Positions 26,276 to 34,276 of a stretch of DNA of 64,000 nt are shown here, piece by piece. Each line of letters begins with the position of its first letter. Positions within the stretch are counted from its first letter, which is position 1. The DNA comes from Palsa-504 sp963808315 (GTDB lineage Bacteria; Actinomycetota; Actinomycetes; Streptosporangiales; Streptosporangiaceae). The position numbers and the translations under genes were made by a program. Below the pieces are notes generated by a model. The model saw only the letters and a program-made list of their open reading frames with translations. It had not been told where the DNA came from and searched no databases. The stretch is from NCBI GenBank assembly GCA_963808315.1, contig CAWEFK010000044.1, forward strand, positions 1-64,000. Direction: 5' to 3'.

Positions 26276-26602
26276 ATGGCCTCCAAGAGTCTGGTCAGGC
26301 GGATCACCGCGGCGCTCGGCGCTCTCGACGTCGCCGCCGAACCGATGAGCCGGCTCGACGCTGCCCGGCAGCTGCGAGAAGCGGCCGAGGAACTGGAGGC
26401 CGCCCAGGTCGAGGCCGCCCGCAAGGCCGGTGCCACGTGGAGTGAGATCGGCTCGTGCTACGGACTCACCAAACAAGGCGCCCAGCAGCGCTTCCGGGCG
26501 GTGCGCAACCAGGCCAAGGCCGGTGCTGCGGCCCCGGAACCCGGGATCGGGACTGCAGTATTAACTGCAGTACTAACTGCGGTGTTAGCTGGCGATGGCT
26601 AG
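26276..26602 (+). CDS. Small HTH protein (Clp-N partner type)
   Basis: 108 residues from ATG 26276 (GTGAGG just upstream). A helical N-terminus (LRRITAALGALDVAAEP, ARQLREAAEELEAAQVEAAR) precedes the HTH ATWSEIGSCYGLTKQGAQQR. It is the same type as the protein at 30648, which is followed by a Clp-N-domain gene; here no such partner follows. The C-terminus is a low-complexity AVLTAVLTAVLAGDG tail from a 12-base tandem repeat and overlaps the convergent gene by 18 bases. Confidence 0.7.
   Translation: MASKSLVRRITAALGALDVAAEPMSRLDAARQLREAAEELEAAQVEAARKAGATWSEIGSCYGLTKQGAQQRFRAVRNQAKAGAAAPEPGIGTAVLTAVLTAVLAGDG
26552..26587. repeat. 12-base tandem repeat within the HTH gene
   Basis: ACTGCAGTATTA, ACTGCAGTACTA, ACTGCGGTGTTA: three in-frame units encoding repeated TAVL. 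Confidence 0.75.
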
Positions 26603-27220
26603 GTGGCGGTGCACGGTGGCCGGGTCGCCGAGCGTGGCGAGCATGCAGGCGGCCAGGTCGGCGCGGGAGACGGTGAATCCGTGCGGCAGGTTGCGGTCGA
26701 TCGCGGTGCGGTAGGCGCCGGTGGCGGCTTTGCCGGTCAGCGCGGGCGGCCGGAAGATCGTCCAGTCCAGGTCGCTGTCGCGGAGCTCGTCCTCGCCGCG
26801 GCGCATGTCGGCACAGACATGGCGCAGGAAGGTGCGCCTGGCCACGGGCTTGACCAGGTAGCGCAGATAGGGGCTTTCGCCTTCGTCGGCGACGATGGAA
26901 CCGCTGACCTGCAAGAGCCGCCGGGTACCGGTCTTGTCCATGGCCGCGATGATGCTGCGCACGCTGTCGGTGATGACGGTGGTGGGGCCGGTGCCGCGCG
27001 GGCCGACCGCGGAGATGACGGCGTCGGCGCCTTCGATGGCCGGGGCGATGGCGGCGGGGTCCATCACGTCGGCGGTGACGACCCGCAGCCCGGGATGGGC
27101 CGGCCCGGCCAGGCGGGCGGGATCGCGGACCACCGCGGTGACCTCGTGACCGGCGGCGAGCGCCTGGCTGGTCAGGCAGGTTCCGGTGGCGCCCGTCGCG
27201 CCGAGGATGGTGAGTTTCAT
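26585..27220 (-). CDS. NAD(P)-binding SDR-like protein (NmrA/BVR-B type)
   Basis: 211 residues from ATG 27220. Rossmann start MKLTILGATGATGTCLTSQA (GxTGxTG), then VVTADVMDPAAIAPAIEGAD and LLQVSGSI, and the actinobacterial LDWTIFRPPALTG block. Atypical SDR lacking the Tyr-x3-Lys pair. Probably a nucleotide-binding reductase or sensor. Divergent from the MarR gene at 27296 with direct repeats between, so MarR-regulated. Confidence 0.85.
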   Translation of the reverse strand: MKLTILGATGATGTCLTSQALAAGHEVTAVVRDPARLAGPAHPGLRVVTADVMDPAAIAPAIEGADAVISAVGPRGTGPTTVITDSVRSIIAAMDKTGTRRLLQVSGSIVADEGESPYLRYLVKPVARRTFLRHVCADMRRGEDELRDSDLDWTIFRPPALTGKAATGAYRTAIDRNLPHGFTVSRADLAACMLATLGDPATVHRHLAIAS

Positions 27221-27268
27221 CGTGTTCGCCTTTCCAGGCCTGTTGCGTTCCGGTAGATTTACTCCGAG

Positions 27269-27292
27269 GATCATATTATACGGAGATCATAT
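27269..27292. promoter_or_regulatory. Probable MarR operator/promoter
   Basis: Two GATCATAT boxes 16 bases apart (27269, 27285) in an AT-rich gap only 75 bases wide between the two start codons. Confidence 0.5.
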
Positions 27293-27295
27293 CAT

Positions 27296-27796
27296 ATGGA
27301 ATCGATACTATCTGGGGATGCGGACGCGGCCCCGCGGCACGGACGGCTGAACCGCGCGATCAAGGAGTCGCTGCGAGACCTGGGCGCCCAGCTGTCGCTG
27401 CTCAACCACAGCGTCGGCACGCGCCTGGACCTCAAGTCCGCCGACCTGGAGTGCCTTGACGTCATCACCAGGTACGGCCCGCTCAGCCCGAGCGCCCTGG
27501 CTCGTCAGACCGGACTGCACCCCGCCACCATGACCGGCATCTTGGACCGGCTCGAACGCGGCGGCTGGATCGAGCGCGACCGTGACCCCGCCGACCGCCG
27601 CGGCGTCGTCGTCGCCGCGGCCCGGGGCCGCGGCGGGGAAATCCTCCGCCTCTACCTCGTCGACTCCGGAATGAACACCGCCCTGGACGAGATCTGCGCC
27701 GGGTACGACGAGGAGGACCTCCAGCTCCTGGCCGATTTCCTGCACCGCACGGCCGGCGCCGCCCGCACCGCCGCCGATAGGCTCACCGCGAGCTGA
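27296..27796 (+). CDS. MarR-family regulator
   Basis: 166 residues. Winged helix SPSALARQTGLHPATMTGIL then DRLERGGWIERDRDPADRRG is classic MarR (HTH plus wing with DxRD/DRRG). N- and C-terminal helices form the dimer. Divergent from the NAD(P)-binding gene; the ATG directly follows the probable operator, so autorepression is likely. Confidence 0.9.
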   Translation: MESILSGDADAAPRHGRLNRAIKESLRDLGAQLSLLNHSVGTRLDLKSADLECLDVITRYGPLSPSALARQTGLHPATMTGILDRLERGGWIERDRDPADRRGVVVAAARGRGGEILRLYLVDSGMNTALDEICAGYDEEDLQLLADFLHRTAGAARTAADRLTAS

Positions 27797-27854
27797 GGCT
27801 CTCTCGCGTCGCCGAAGCTCTCTCGCGCCGCATGGGTGATGCGGGGGGCGTGGG

Positions 27855-27877
27855 AGACGCACCACGGCTCGTTCGGA
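27855..27877. repeat. Intergenic GGCTCGTTCGG repeat
   Basis: GACGCACCACGGCTCGTTCG at the convergent junction of the MarR gene and the small membrane gene. Confidence 0.65.
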
Positions 27878-27887
27878 AGGTTGATGG

Positions 27888-28037
27888 TCAGTGCTTTAGC
27901 AGGTGCACGACCAGGGCGAGAGCGGCGAGGCCGACGGTGAGCTTGAGGGCGAGGATGGCGCCGCCGACGGCGATGGTGATCAGCCAGCCTCGCCGGGTCC
28001 TGGGGCGCCGGATGCGCTTGAGCGGGCGGTTAGTCAC
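27888..28037 (-). CDS. Small single-helix membrane protein
   Basis: 49 residues from GTG 28037: a basic start (RPLKRIRRPRTRRG) and one long hydrophobic helix (WLITIAVGGAILALKLTVGL). The start codon overlaps the stop of the VOC gene, so the two are translationally coupled. No family recognised; inside-positive topology puts the N-terminus in the cytoplasm. Confidence 0.6.
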   Translation of the reverse strand: MTNRPLKRIRRPRTRRGWLITIAVGGAILALKLTVGLAALALVVHLLKH

Positions 28038-28419
28038 GGGCGGGCGCGTTCCAGTCGAGGAGCTGGACGATGACGCCATTGGGGTCGGTGACCTGGAACG
28101 AGCGCTCGCCCCAGGGTTCCTCGCGCAGTGGCATGGTGATGGCCACACCCTCCGCGCGCAGGCGGGCCAGCTCAGCCTCGAGGTCCTCGACGACGAACGC
28201 GAGGATCAGGCCGGCGGCGTGAGTGTCGCGCTGGTCGGCGGGCAGCACGGGCAGGCCGCGGCGCAGGAAGACGACGTTCATCCCGGCGTCCTCGCGGGCC
28301 AGGGAGGCGAAGCCGTCTGCGGCCATCTCCTGCCGGAAGCCGAAGTGGCTGATCAGGAAGGCCGCCGAGGCGGGCACGTCGGCGACGTTGAGGGACACGG
28401 CGGAGGCGGTGATCTGCAC
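28030..28419 (-). CDS. VOC/glyoxalase-fold protein
   Basis: 129 residues from GTG 28419 (GAGGAG upstream). VSLNVADVPASAAFLISHFG, then LILAFVVEDLEAELARLRAE and SFQVTDPNGVIVQLLDW show the paired beta-alpha-beta-beta-beta modules. Such proteins act in resistance or dioxygenase chemistry. Divergent from the TetR gene at 28511 with two tandem operators between. Confidence 0.85.
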   Translation of the reverse strand: MQITASAVSLNVADVPASAAFLISHFGFRQEMAADGFASLAREDAGMNVVFLRRGLPVLPADQRDTHAAGLILAFVVEDLEAELARLRAEGVAITMPLREEPWGERSFQVTDPNGVIVQLLDWNAPARD

Positions 28420-28457
28420 GGGAGGGCTCCTCGGGCTGGGCGACGGGTCATTAATAA

Positions 28458-28484
28458 TGTACGCCGTACAATGTACTGCGTACA
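28458..28484. promoter_or_regulatory. Tandem TetR-type operators
   Basis: TGTACGCCGTACA (28458-28470) and TGTACTGCGTACA (28472-28484), two TGTAC-N3-GTACA palindromes one base apart. Confidence 0.75.
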
Positions 28485-28510
28485 ACGCGAATCAGCGAGA
28501 GAATGTTCCC

Positions 28511-29308
28511 ATGCCCACCGAACGCACCAGCGCCGGCGACCCCGCCCGCACCCTGCAGCTGCTCTGGCGCGAGCCCGGACCGGCGGACACCCGGCGCGGA
28601 CCGCGCCCGGGACTGAGCGTCGAGCGGGTCGCCGCCGCCGCGATCGCCCTGGCCGACGCCGACGGCCTGGGCTCAGTCACCATGCGCGCGATCGCCCAGG
28701 TCCTGGGGGTGGTGCCGATGTCGCTTTACACCTACGTGCCGGGCAAGGCCGAGCTGCTCGACCTGATGCTCGACACGGTCTACCTGCAGATGCCCCGCGG
28801 CGACCTGTCCGGCCTGCCGTGGCGCGAGCGCCTGGCCGCCGTCGCCCAGGAGAACCGTGACCTGGTCACGCGGCACCCCTGGATCGCCGAGGTCTCCACC
28901 AGCCGGCCCCCGCTCGGCCCCGGACTCATGGCCAAATACGAGCACGAACTTCAGGCGCTCGAGGGCCTCGGACTCGACGACGTCGAGATGGACGCCGCCC
29001 TGACCTTCCTGCTCGGTTTCGTCCAGGCCGCCGCGCGCTCGGCCGCCGAGACCGCCGCCGCCCGGCAGGACAGCGCGATGAGCGAGGAGCAGTGGTGGGC
29101 CGCCAACGCTCCCCTGCTGACCCGGGTCTTCGACCAGGCCAAGTACCCCACGGCCGCCCGCGTCGGCGCCGCCGCGGGCGCCGCCCAGGGCGCGGCCTAT
29201 GACCCTGACCACGCCTACACCTTCGGCCTGCAGCGCGTACTCGACGGCCTGGGCGCCCTCATCGACACCAGCGGAGCCGGGCCCGGACGGCGGCCAGGCG
29301 CTGGGTGA
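28511..29308 (+). CDS. TetR-family regulator (TetR_C_1-like)
   Basis: 265 residues from ATG 28511. Preceded by an LQLLWREPGPADTRRGPRPG leader typical of Tet-repressor-like actinobacterial proteins; HTH GSVTMRAIAQVLGVVPMSLY then YVPGKAELLDLMLD. Long C-terminal domain with WRERLAAVAQENRDLVTRHP. Likely represses itself and the divergent VOC/membrane-protein pair through the two operators. Confidence 0.9.
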   Translation: MPTERTSAGDPARTLQLLWREPGPADTRRGPRPGLSVERVAAAAIALADADGLGSVTMRAIAQVLGVVPMSLYTYVPGKAELLDLMLDTVYLQMPRGDLSGLPWRERLAAVAQENRDLVTRHPWIAEVSTSRPPLGPGLMAKYEHELQALEGLGLDDVEMDAALTFLLGFVQAAARSAAETAAARQDSAMSEEQWWAANAPLLTRVFDQAKYPTAARVGAAAGAAQGAAYDPDHAYTFGLQRVLDGLGALIDTSGAGPGRRPGAG

Positions 29309-29454
29309 GCACGCCGGTGACCTCTTCCGGCAGCGCTTCGATTCCCTCTCGCCTAGGAATTCGAATTATTGTGGATACTTGCCTACCCTATGAGGGTAGG
29401 AGCGATCCACGATCGCAGGAGGACCCAGGCAGGGAGCCTGGGGGGCGGGGCGGC

Positions 29455-30078
29455 TTAGGGGGGGTGGGGTCGTAGGCCGTCGAGGATGATTTGGGCGATG
29501 TGGGCTGAGCGCGTGCGGCTGGTCTCTGCGCCGGCGTGGCGGATCGCGGCGAAGGCGCCGGCGACCAGCGCCATCACCTCTTCGACGGTAAGGTCGGGGC
29601 GCACGACACCAGCTGCGTGCGCACGATCAAGCAAGTCTGCGACGTGGCGGGTGAGATCTGCCGCGAGGTCCGGGGCGGCGATGCGCAGGTCGAACTCGGC
29701 GCCCACCAGCGCGCTCTTCACCGTTACGTTCTCGGCCCCGTTCGCCATCATCTTGGCCAGCAGGGTGAACAGCGCGGCGGGATCGTCGGCGGCGGCGAGC
29801 ACTTCTGCCTCCGCCACCAGCTGTTCTATCTGGTCGATCGCGACCGCGAGATACAGCGCTTCCTTGGCGGGGAAGTGCCGGTGGACGGTGCCGGGGCCAA
29901 CGCCCGCGCGGCGGGCTATCTCATCGAGGGAGACGCCAAGACCTTCCGTCGTGAACAGCTGCTGCGCGGTCCGCAGCACTCGCTCGCGGTTGCGGCGCGC
30001 GTCAGCGCGCAGCTCGGGGTGACCGCGCTGAGCGGCCGACGGCTTCGCCGGGACGGGGTCGGGCGGCTGGCTGGGCAT
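29455..30078 (-). CDS. TetR/AcrR-family regulator
   Basis: 207 residues from ATG 30078. HTH ERVLRTAQQLFTTEGLGVSL then DEIARRAGVGPGTVHRHFPA with the KEALY helix. C-terminal SBP-like TetR domain (LLAKMMANGAENVTVKSALV). Divergent from a SnoaL-like gene; direct repeats between the starts are its likely binding sites. Confidence 0.9.
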   Translation of the reverse strand: MPSQPPDPVPAKPSAAQRGHPELRADARRNRERVLRTAQQLFTTEGLGVSLDEIARRAGVGPGTVHRHFPAKEALYLAVAIDQIEQLVAEAEVLAAADDPAALFTLLAKMMANGAENVTVKSALVGAEFDLRIAAPDLAADLTRHVADLLDRAHAAGVVRPDLTVEEVMALVAGAFAAIRHAGAETSRTRSAHIAQIILDGLRPHPP

Positions 30079-30095
30079 GTCGCCACTAGCATAAC

Positions 30096-30147
30096 CGGGG
30101 CGCCGCACCGTATACTCCTGGCCATAAACGGGGCGACGCACCGTTTA
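30096..30147. promoter_or_regulatory. Paired direct repeats in TetR/SnoaL intergenic region
   Basis: CGGGGCGCCGCACCGTATAC and CGGGGCGACGCACCGTTTAC, 32 bases apart (three helical turns). Confidence 0.6.
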
Positions 30148-30211
30148 CTAGCTCAGGTGCTTACCGGCGGTTGCCGCTCACCTAGAACCGATCCATCAGC
30201 CCGAGGAGACC

Positions 30212-30539
30212 GTGCCGATGACCACACGTGAGGACGCCAGCGTCCTGGTGCAGCGGATGCAGGAGTGCTTCAACACCCGGCAGTTCGGCCAGGCCGCCTG
30301 GCGCGCGCTCACCGCCCGGTTTCCCGGCATGCGCGTCGTGGCCCAGGACATCCTGGTCGACGGCGACAAGGCCGCCGTCCGTTCGGCCGTCGAGGGGGAT
30401 CGCGGACCCGGGCGGCGACGCGCAGCCCATGCTGTTCGAGATCTTCCGCATCGACGACGGCCGGCTCGCGGAGATGTGGGGGGCCAGCACGGGATTCCCG
30501 GCCACCGATAGCCCCGAGGAGCTGCGCTCGGAACGATAG
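30212..30539 (+). pseudogene. SnoaL-like ester cyclase family protein, one frameshift
   Basis: GTG 30212 or ATG 30218 after GAGGAG. MQECFNTRQFGQAAWRALTA and FPGMRVVAQDILVDGDKAAV then, after a shift at the GGGGG run 30396-30400, IADPGGDAQPMLFEIFRIDD and GRLAEMWGASTGFP: a complete cystatin-fold SnoaL-like protein. Reading four G instead of five restores it exactly, so a homopolymer error is as likely as inactivation. TetR-controlled by position. Confidence 0.72.
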
Positions 30540-30596
30540 TCGGCCTAGCCATGACCCGGTGTCCAGCTCACCTGGTCAGTGCGCCCGCCGCCTGCA

Positions 30597-30645
30597 GTTT
30601 GTCAGCCTAGGGTGACAAACGAGCCGTTGTCAGCCTAGACTGACA
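30597..30645. promoter_or_regulatory. Twin operators upstream of the HTH/Clp-N pair
   Basis: GTTTGTCA...TGACAAAC (30597-30620) and TGTCAG...CTGACA (30628-30645) share TGTCAGCCTAG-N2-TGACA, 31 bases apart. TAGACT (30636) is a possible -10 giving a leaderless message. Confidence 0.7.
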
Positions 30646-30647
30646 GC

Positions 30648-30881
30648 ATGACGTCGATGACGGAACTGGCGGCCGCCGTGGACAGCCCGGACCCAGCGAC
30701 AGGGCTGGCCGCGGTGGCCGCCTTGCGCAAGCTCACAGATGAACTAGAGGCACTGCACGTGAGAAACGCCCGTGTCATGGGCTGGTCGTGGGAAGCGATC
30801 GCCTCCTCACTGGGCGTGCGGCGCCAGTCGGTGCACAAGAAGCACGCCAGGCGGATTGCCAGGACGCCGCAGGGAGGCTGA
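30648..30881 (+). CDS. Small HTH regulator
   Basis: 77 residues. AAVAALRKLTDELEALHVRN followed by the HTH GWSWEAIASSLGVRRQSVHK. In actinomycetes this protein type is commonly encoded just before a Clp N-domain gene, as here (one base between). Twin palindromes immediately upstream suggest autoregulation; the ATG probably starts a leaderless message. Confidence 0.82.
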   Translation: MTSMTELAAAVDSPDPATGLAAVAALRKLTDELEALHVRNARVMGWSWEAIASSLGVRRQSVHKKHARRIARTPQGG

Positions 30882-30882
30882 C

Positions 30883-31458
30883 GTGACAACGCTCACCAGG
30901 TTCGCGCCGCCGGCGCGCCGGACCATCATCCGCGCGGGGACGCTGGCCAGCGATTACGGGCGGGGCAGGCTGAGCACCGAATTCTTTCTCCTGGCACTCG
31001 CCGAGGACCAGCCGCTGAGCAGGCCGGTGGACCTAGGCATCACCGCGGCCACGATCCGCGCCGAGATGCAGGCCCGGACGCAGGCCCGGCGAGACCGCGA
31101 CCTGCTCGCCGCGCTCGGCATCGACCTCGACGAGGTCCGTCAGCGCGCCCTTGACGCCACGTCCACGCGCCTGGATGACCCTTCCCTGTGGCGGCTTCAC
31201 CGTTCCCGCGTCCGACCGCTCCGCGTCACCCTCAGCGGACCCGCAGCTGAGATCGTGCTCGACGAGAGCGGCCGGAAGGTCATCGAGGTCGCCCAATGGG
31301 CCACCCGCCGCGGACGCCGGACCCACATCGCCCGGGAAGACCTGCTCTGGGGCCTGCTCGCCGACGCTTCCAGCGAAGCGGTGCATATCCTCCGCCGAGG
31401 CAACGTCGATCTCGGCCGGCTCTGGACAGATCTGCAGCGCTGGCATCGATCAGCATGA
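30883..31458 (+). CDS. Clp N-terminal-domain protein
   Basis: 191 residues from GTG 30883 (AGGGAGG upstream). Two Clp-N repeats: FAPPARRTIIRAGTLASDYG with LSTEFFLLALAE, and EVAQWATRRGRRTHIAREDL with LLWGLLADASSEAVHILRRG. There is no AAA module, so it resembles a stand-alone adaptor or decoy for the Clp machinery. Operon with the preceding HTH gene. Substrate unknown. Confidence 0.82.
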   Translation: MTTLTRFAPPARRTIIRAGTLASDYGRGRLSTEFFLLALAEDQPLSRPVDLGITAATIRAEMQARTQARRDRDLLAALGIDLDEVRQRALDATSTRLDDPSLWRLHRSRVRPLRVTLSGPAAEIVLDESGRKVIEVAQWATRRGRRTHIAREDLLWGLLADASSEAVHILRRGNVDLGRLWTDLQRWHRSA

Positions 31459-31519
31459 ACCGGCGCCTCCGCATACGGCGCAGGACTATGAACCCAGACT
31501 CGCCGGGCAGGTACGGCCT

Positions 31520-32302
31520 TCATGTCCTGGCGTCGGCTCGCTGCCGGGCCAGGGCGGCCGGGGTCAGGCCCGCCAGGGCACGGCATTCCCGGGTCAGGTG
31601 GGCCTGGTCGGCGTCACCGCCTGGGCCGCGAGAGCGGCCAGGTCGTGAGCGGACTGGCCGGCCGGCGGGGCGGCGTCGATCCGGGAGACGAACCGGCGGA
31701 ACCGCAGCACCCGCTGCAGGGTCTTTGGCCCGTAGCCGACGGCCGCGTGGCAGCGGCGGCGCAGTTGGCGCATGCTCAGCCCGATTTCTGCCGCGACGTC
31801 TTCGGCCCGCGCCCGCGGGTCGGCCAGCAGGACCGCGGCCTGGGTGGCGGCCGGGTCGGGGTCGCCGTCGACGACGAGGGCGGCGGCCAGTTCCAGCGCG
31901 CGGACCGCGGCGGTGGCCGGGTCCAGCGTGGCCGGCAGCCCGCCGTGCGTCGCGGCGGCGCAGGTCCGCCAGGTCGACGCGCTGGTCGCGGAGCGCGCTC
32001 AGCGGGACGCCGAGCGCCGGGCCCCCCGCCTCGGGCCGGAAACGGACGCCGAGGACAACCGTTCCCGTCTTCATCACGGTGCTGACCGGTCCGGTGTCCG
32101 GGCCGGCCACGAACGCTCCCCGGCCCTGCTCCCAGATCAGGTCGCTGCACGCGTCCGGCAGTACCAGGGTGACCCGGTCCCGGCCGGCGTCCGGGGTGAC
32201 CTGGGCCCACACGCACGCGATGGCGTGCCGCAGGCCCGCCGGGGCCGGCCATTCCGTATAGCCGGGCGGCAGGTCACGTATCCGGACAGGCGAGTAGGCC
32301 AC
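31520..32302 (-). pseudogene. AraC-family regulator with two frameshifts
   Basis: N-terminal part YTEWPAPAGLRHAIACVWAQ and GVRFRPEAGGPALGVPLSAL is the DUF6597/AraC sensor. The next segment lies in another frame (DPRARAEDVAAEIGLSMRQL, YGPKTLQRVLRFRRFVSRID) and the last returns (DQAHLTRECRALAGLTPAAL), together a normal AraC double HTH. Shifts near 31960 and 31620. All motifs survive. Confidence 0.7.
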
Positions 32303-32372
32303 TCAATCAGGATGCCACGGCGGTGGCCGTTTCGTTCAATACGGAACGGGCCGGCCGTGCTGTGATGGCCTG

Positions 32373-33272
32373 ATGAACGCTCCTGACTTTGATGCCGCGG
32401 CCACCTTCATCGCCGCGAACGCGAGGGTCCTCGACCGGCGCCGGTTCCAGCGGCTGTTCGGCGACGGCGCCGCCCAGCCGGTGCGGGACGCGGTGGCCGC
32501 TTACCGCAACGACGACGGCGGGTTCGGGCACGCCCTCGAGCCCGACTGCCGCGCCCCCGGCAGCCAGCCGCTGGCCGTCGAGCTGGCGCTCCGGATCATG
32601 GACGAGGCCGACGCGTGGGACGACACCCTGGTCCGGGGTGCGTGTGACTGGCTAGAGGCGGTCGCCCCGGCCGGGGGCGGGGCGGCCTTCGTGGAAACCG
32701 CGCTGTCCGGCTGGCCGCACGCGCCGTGGTGGCAGTCCGAGGAGGGCCATCCGGCGTCGGTCACCGCCACCGGTCAGCTCGCGGGCAGGCTGCACGCCAG
32801 GGACGTCCGCCATCCCTGGCTGGACCGGGCCACCGAGGTGATGTGGACCAGGATCGACCGCCTCGCCAGCTCGGGCGGCGGCGAGCTACCCGACGGCCCG
32901 GGCGGCAGCTACGAGATGTTCGGCGTGCTCGGCTTCCTGCAGCACGTGCCCGACCGGGACCGGGCGACGGAGGCGTTCGGCCGGATCGGCCCGCTGATCC
33001 TTGACCGGCATATGGTGGCCCTGGATCCGGAGACACCCGGCGAGGTACATTTCCCGCTGGACTTCGCGCCCGAGCCGGATTCGCTGGCCCGCGAGCTGTT
33101 CGACGAGACGACCATCAAGGGGCACCTGGACCACCTGGCCCAGGCCCAGCGCGAGGACGGCGGCTGGATGTTCAACTGGCCGGCCTGGTCGCCGGCCGCG
33201 GAACGGGACTGGCGCGGCTTCCTCACCGTTGACGCGCTGCGTGTCCTGCGCGTCAACGGCCGCTGGGGATAG
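32373..33272 (+). CDS. Prenyltransferase/squalene-oxidase-repeat-like hypothetical protein
   Basis: 299 residues. Contains two QW-like pieces, AAYRNDDGGFGHALEPDCRA near residue 45 and QREDGGWMFNWPAWSPAAER near the end, on an alpha/alpha-toroid-like helical body. The DxDD or DDxD catalytic motif of cyclases is not visible, so enzymatic activity is doubtful. A conserved single-copy protein of actinomycetes; function unknown. Confidence 0.7.
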   Translation: MNAPDFDAAATFIAANARVLDRRRFQRLFGDGAAQPVRDAVAAYRNDDGGFGHALEPDCRAPGSQPLAVELALRIMDEADAWDDTLVRGACDWLEAVAPAGGGAAFVETALSGWPHAPWWQSEEGHPASVTATGQLAGRLHARDVRHPWLDRATEVMWTRIDRLASSGGGELPDGPGGSYEMFGVLGFLQHVPDRDRATEAFGRIGPLILDRHMVALDPETPGEVHFPLDFAPEPDSLARELFDETTIKGHLDHLAQAQREDGGWMFNWPAWSPAAERDWRGFLTVDALRVLRVNGRWG

Positions 33273-33324
33273 TGGTACGCATGGGACCGCACGGGCTAAC
33301 GACCCTGGGCGGCCCCTCGTGATA

Positions 33325-33351
33325 CCGGGGCACGCACCACGGTTCGTTCGG
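33325..33351. repeat. Intergenic GGTTCGTTCGG repeat, long copy
   Basis: Exact 27-base match to 12783-12810 at a convergent junction, five bases before the next gene's stop codon. Confidence 0.75.
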
Positions 33352-33355
33352 CTTG

Positions 33356-33957
33356 CTAGGGGGTGTGGTTGGCGGTGAAGGCCAGCAGGGGCACAGCGGT
33401 CCGCGGCGGATCCTCGAGGTTGGGTGAGTGACCGAGACCGGGCAGCAGCTCGACGATCGCGCCGGGAACGGCGCGGTAGTCGGCGGCGGAGGAGGAGCGC
33501 CACCTGCGGTCGTCCTGGCCGAAGATCACCAGTAGCGGCTTGCCGATCCCGGCCAGCCGGTCCGGGAGGGCCTGCTCCTCCAGATAGGCGCGGACCGCCC
33601 GGTGCTGATGAGCGCGAGCGCGGTCACCAGGTCGGGTCGCTGCCCGGCCAGGGCGGTGGCGACCAGGCCGCCGCTGGAATGGCCGACCGCGATGACGGGC
33701 CCGGCGCCGAGCCGCTCCAGGGCCGCACCGACCCGGCGAGCCTGGTCACCGACCGCGTAGCTCGCCCCGTCCGGTTTGGCCGACCGGCCGCAGCCGAGCA
33801 GGTCGATCCGGATGACGCGATGGGAGCCGGTCGACAGCGGAACCAGCGGGTCCCACGTGCGCAGCGACGCGGCGGTCCCGTGGATGAGCAGGAGTGCGGG
33901 GGCGTCGCGGGGGCCGTCCTGGCACACGTGGAGCTTGTCGTCGTGGGAAACAGCCAT
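33356..33957 (-). pseudogene. Alpha/beta hydrolase, one frameshift
   Basis: ATG 33957. LLLIHGTAASLRTWDPLVPL, LLGCGRSAKPDG and the nucleophile elbow VIAVGHSSGGLVATALAG (Ser in GHSSGG) are clear. A shift near 33600 moves the rest to another frame: LLVIFGQDDRRWRSSSAADY (acid residue) and LLPGLGHSPNLEDPPR (catalytic His), ending TAG 33356. Complete when read through. Esterase/haloperoxidase-like; substrate unknown. Confidence 0.72.
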
Positions 33958-34033
33958 GGGTGTACTGTCGCCGCCGGCGCGGGCGGCGGCTTGTACAAAT
34001 GTCCCGGTCGGACGGCCTGCGTAGCATGGGGGA

Positions 34034-34276
34034 ATGTGGTCGGGCGGGTCCGAGCGGGATGACGGGGTGCTGTGGGACATCGCCTGCCCGGCCCGGCCCA
34101 GTCGCGTGCCCGGGGTCACCATGGCCGGGTTCCGTGACCGTGGCATCACCCCGCCCGGCCTGCGGCTGATCCCGCATCCGGCGGTGACCCTGATCGTGGT
34201 CACCGAGCCGTTTCTCGCGGTCGACGACATCGCCTGGGGCTGGCCCGGACCGCGGAACTCTCGCGGCCGGCCTTAA
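34034..34276 (+). pseudogene. AraC-family regulator, N-terminal fragment
   Basis: VLWDIACPARPSRVPGVTMA and LRLIPHPAVTLIVVTEPF begin the sensor domain of actinobacterial AraC regulators; translation ends after 80 residues and the DNA-binding half is absent. The next open frame begins exactly at its stop, marking a deletion junction. Confidence 0.6.
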
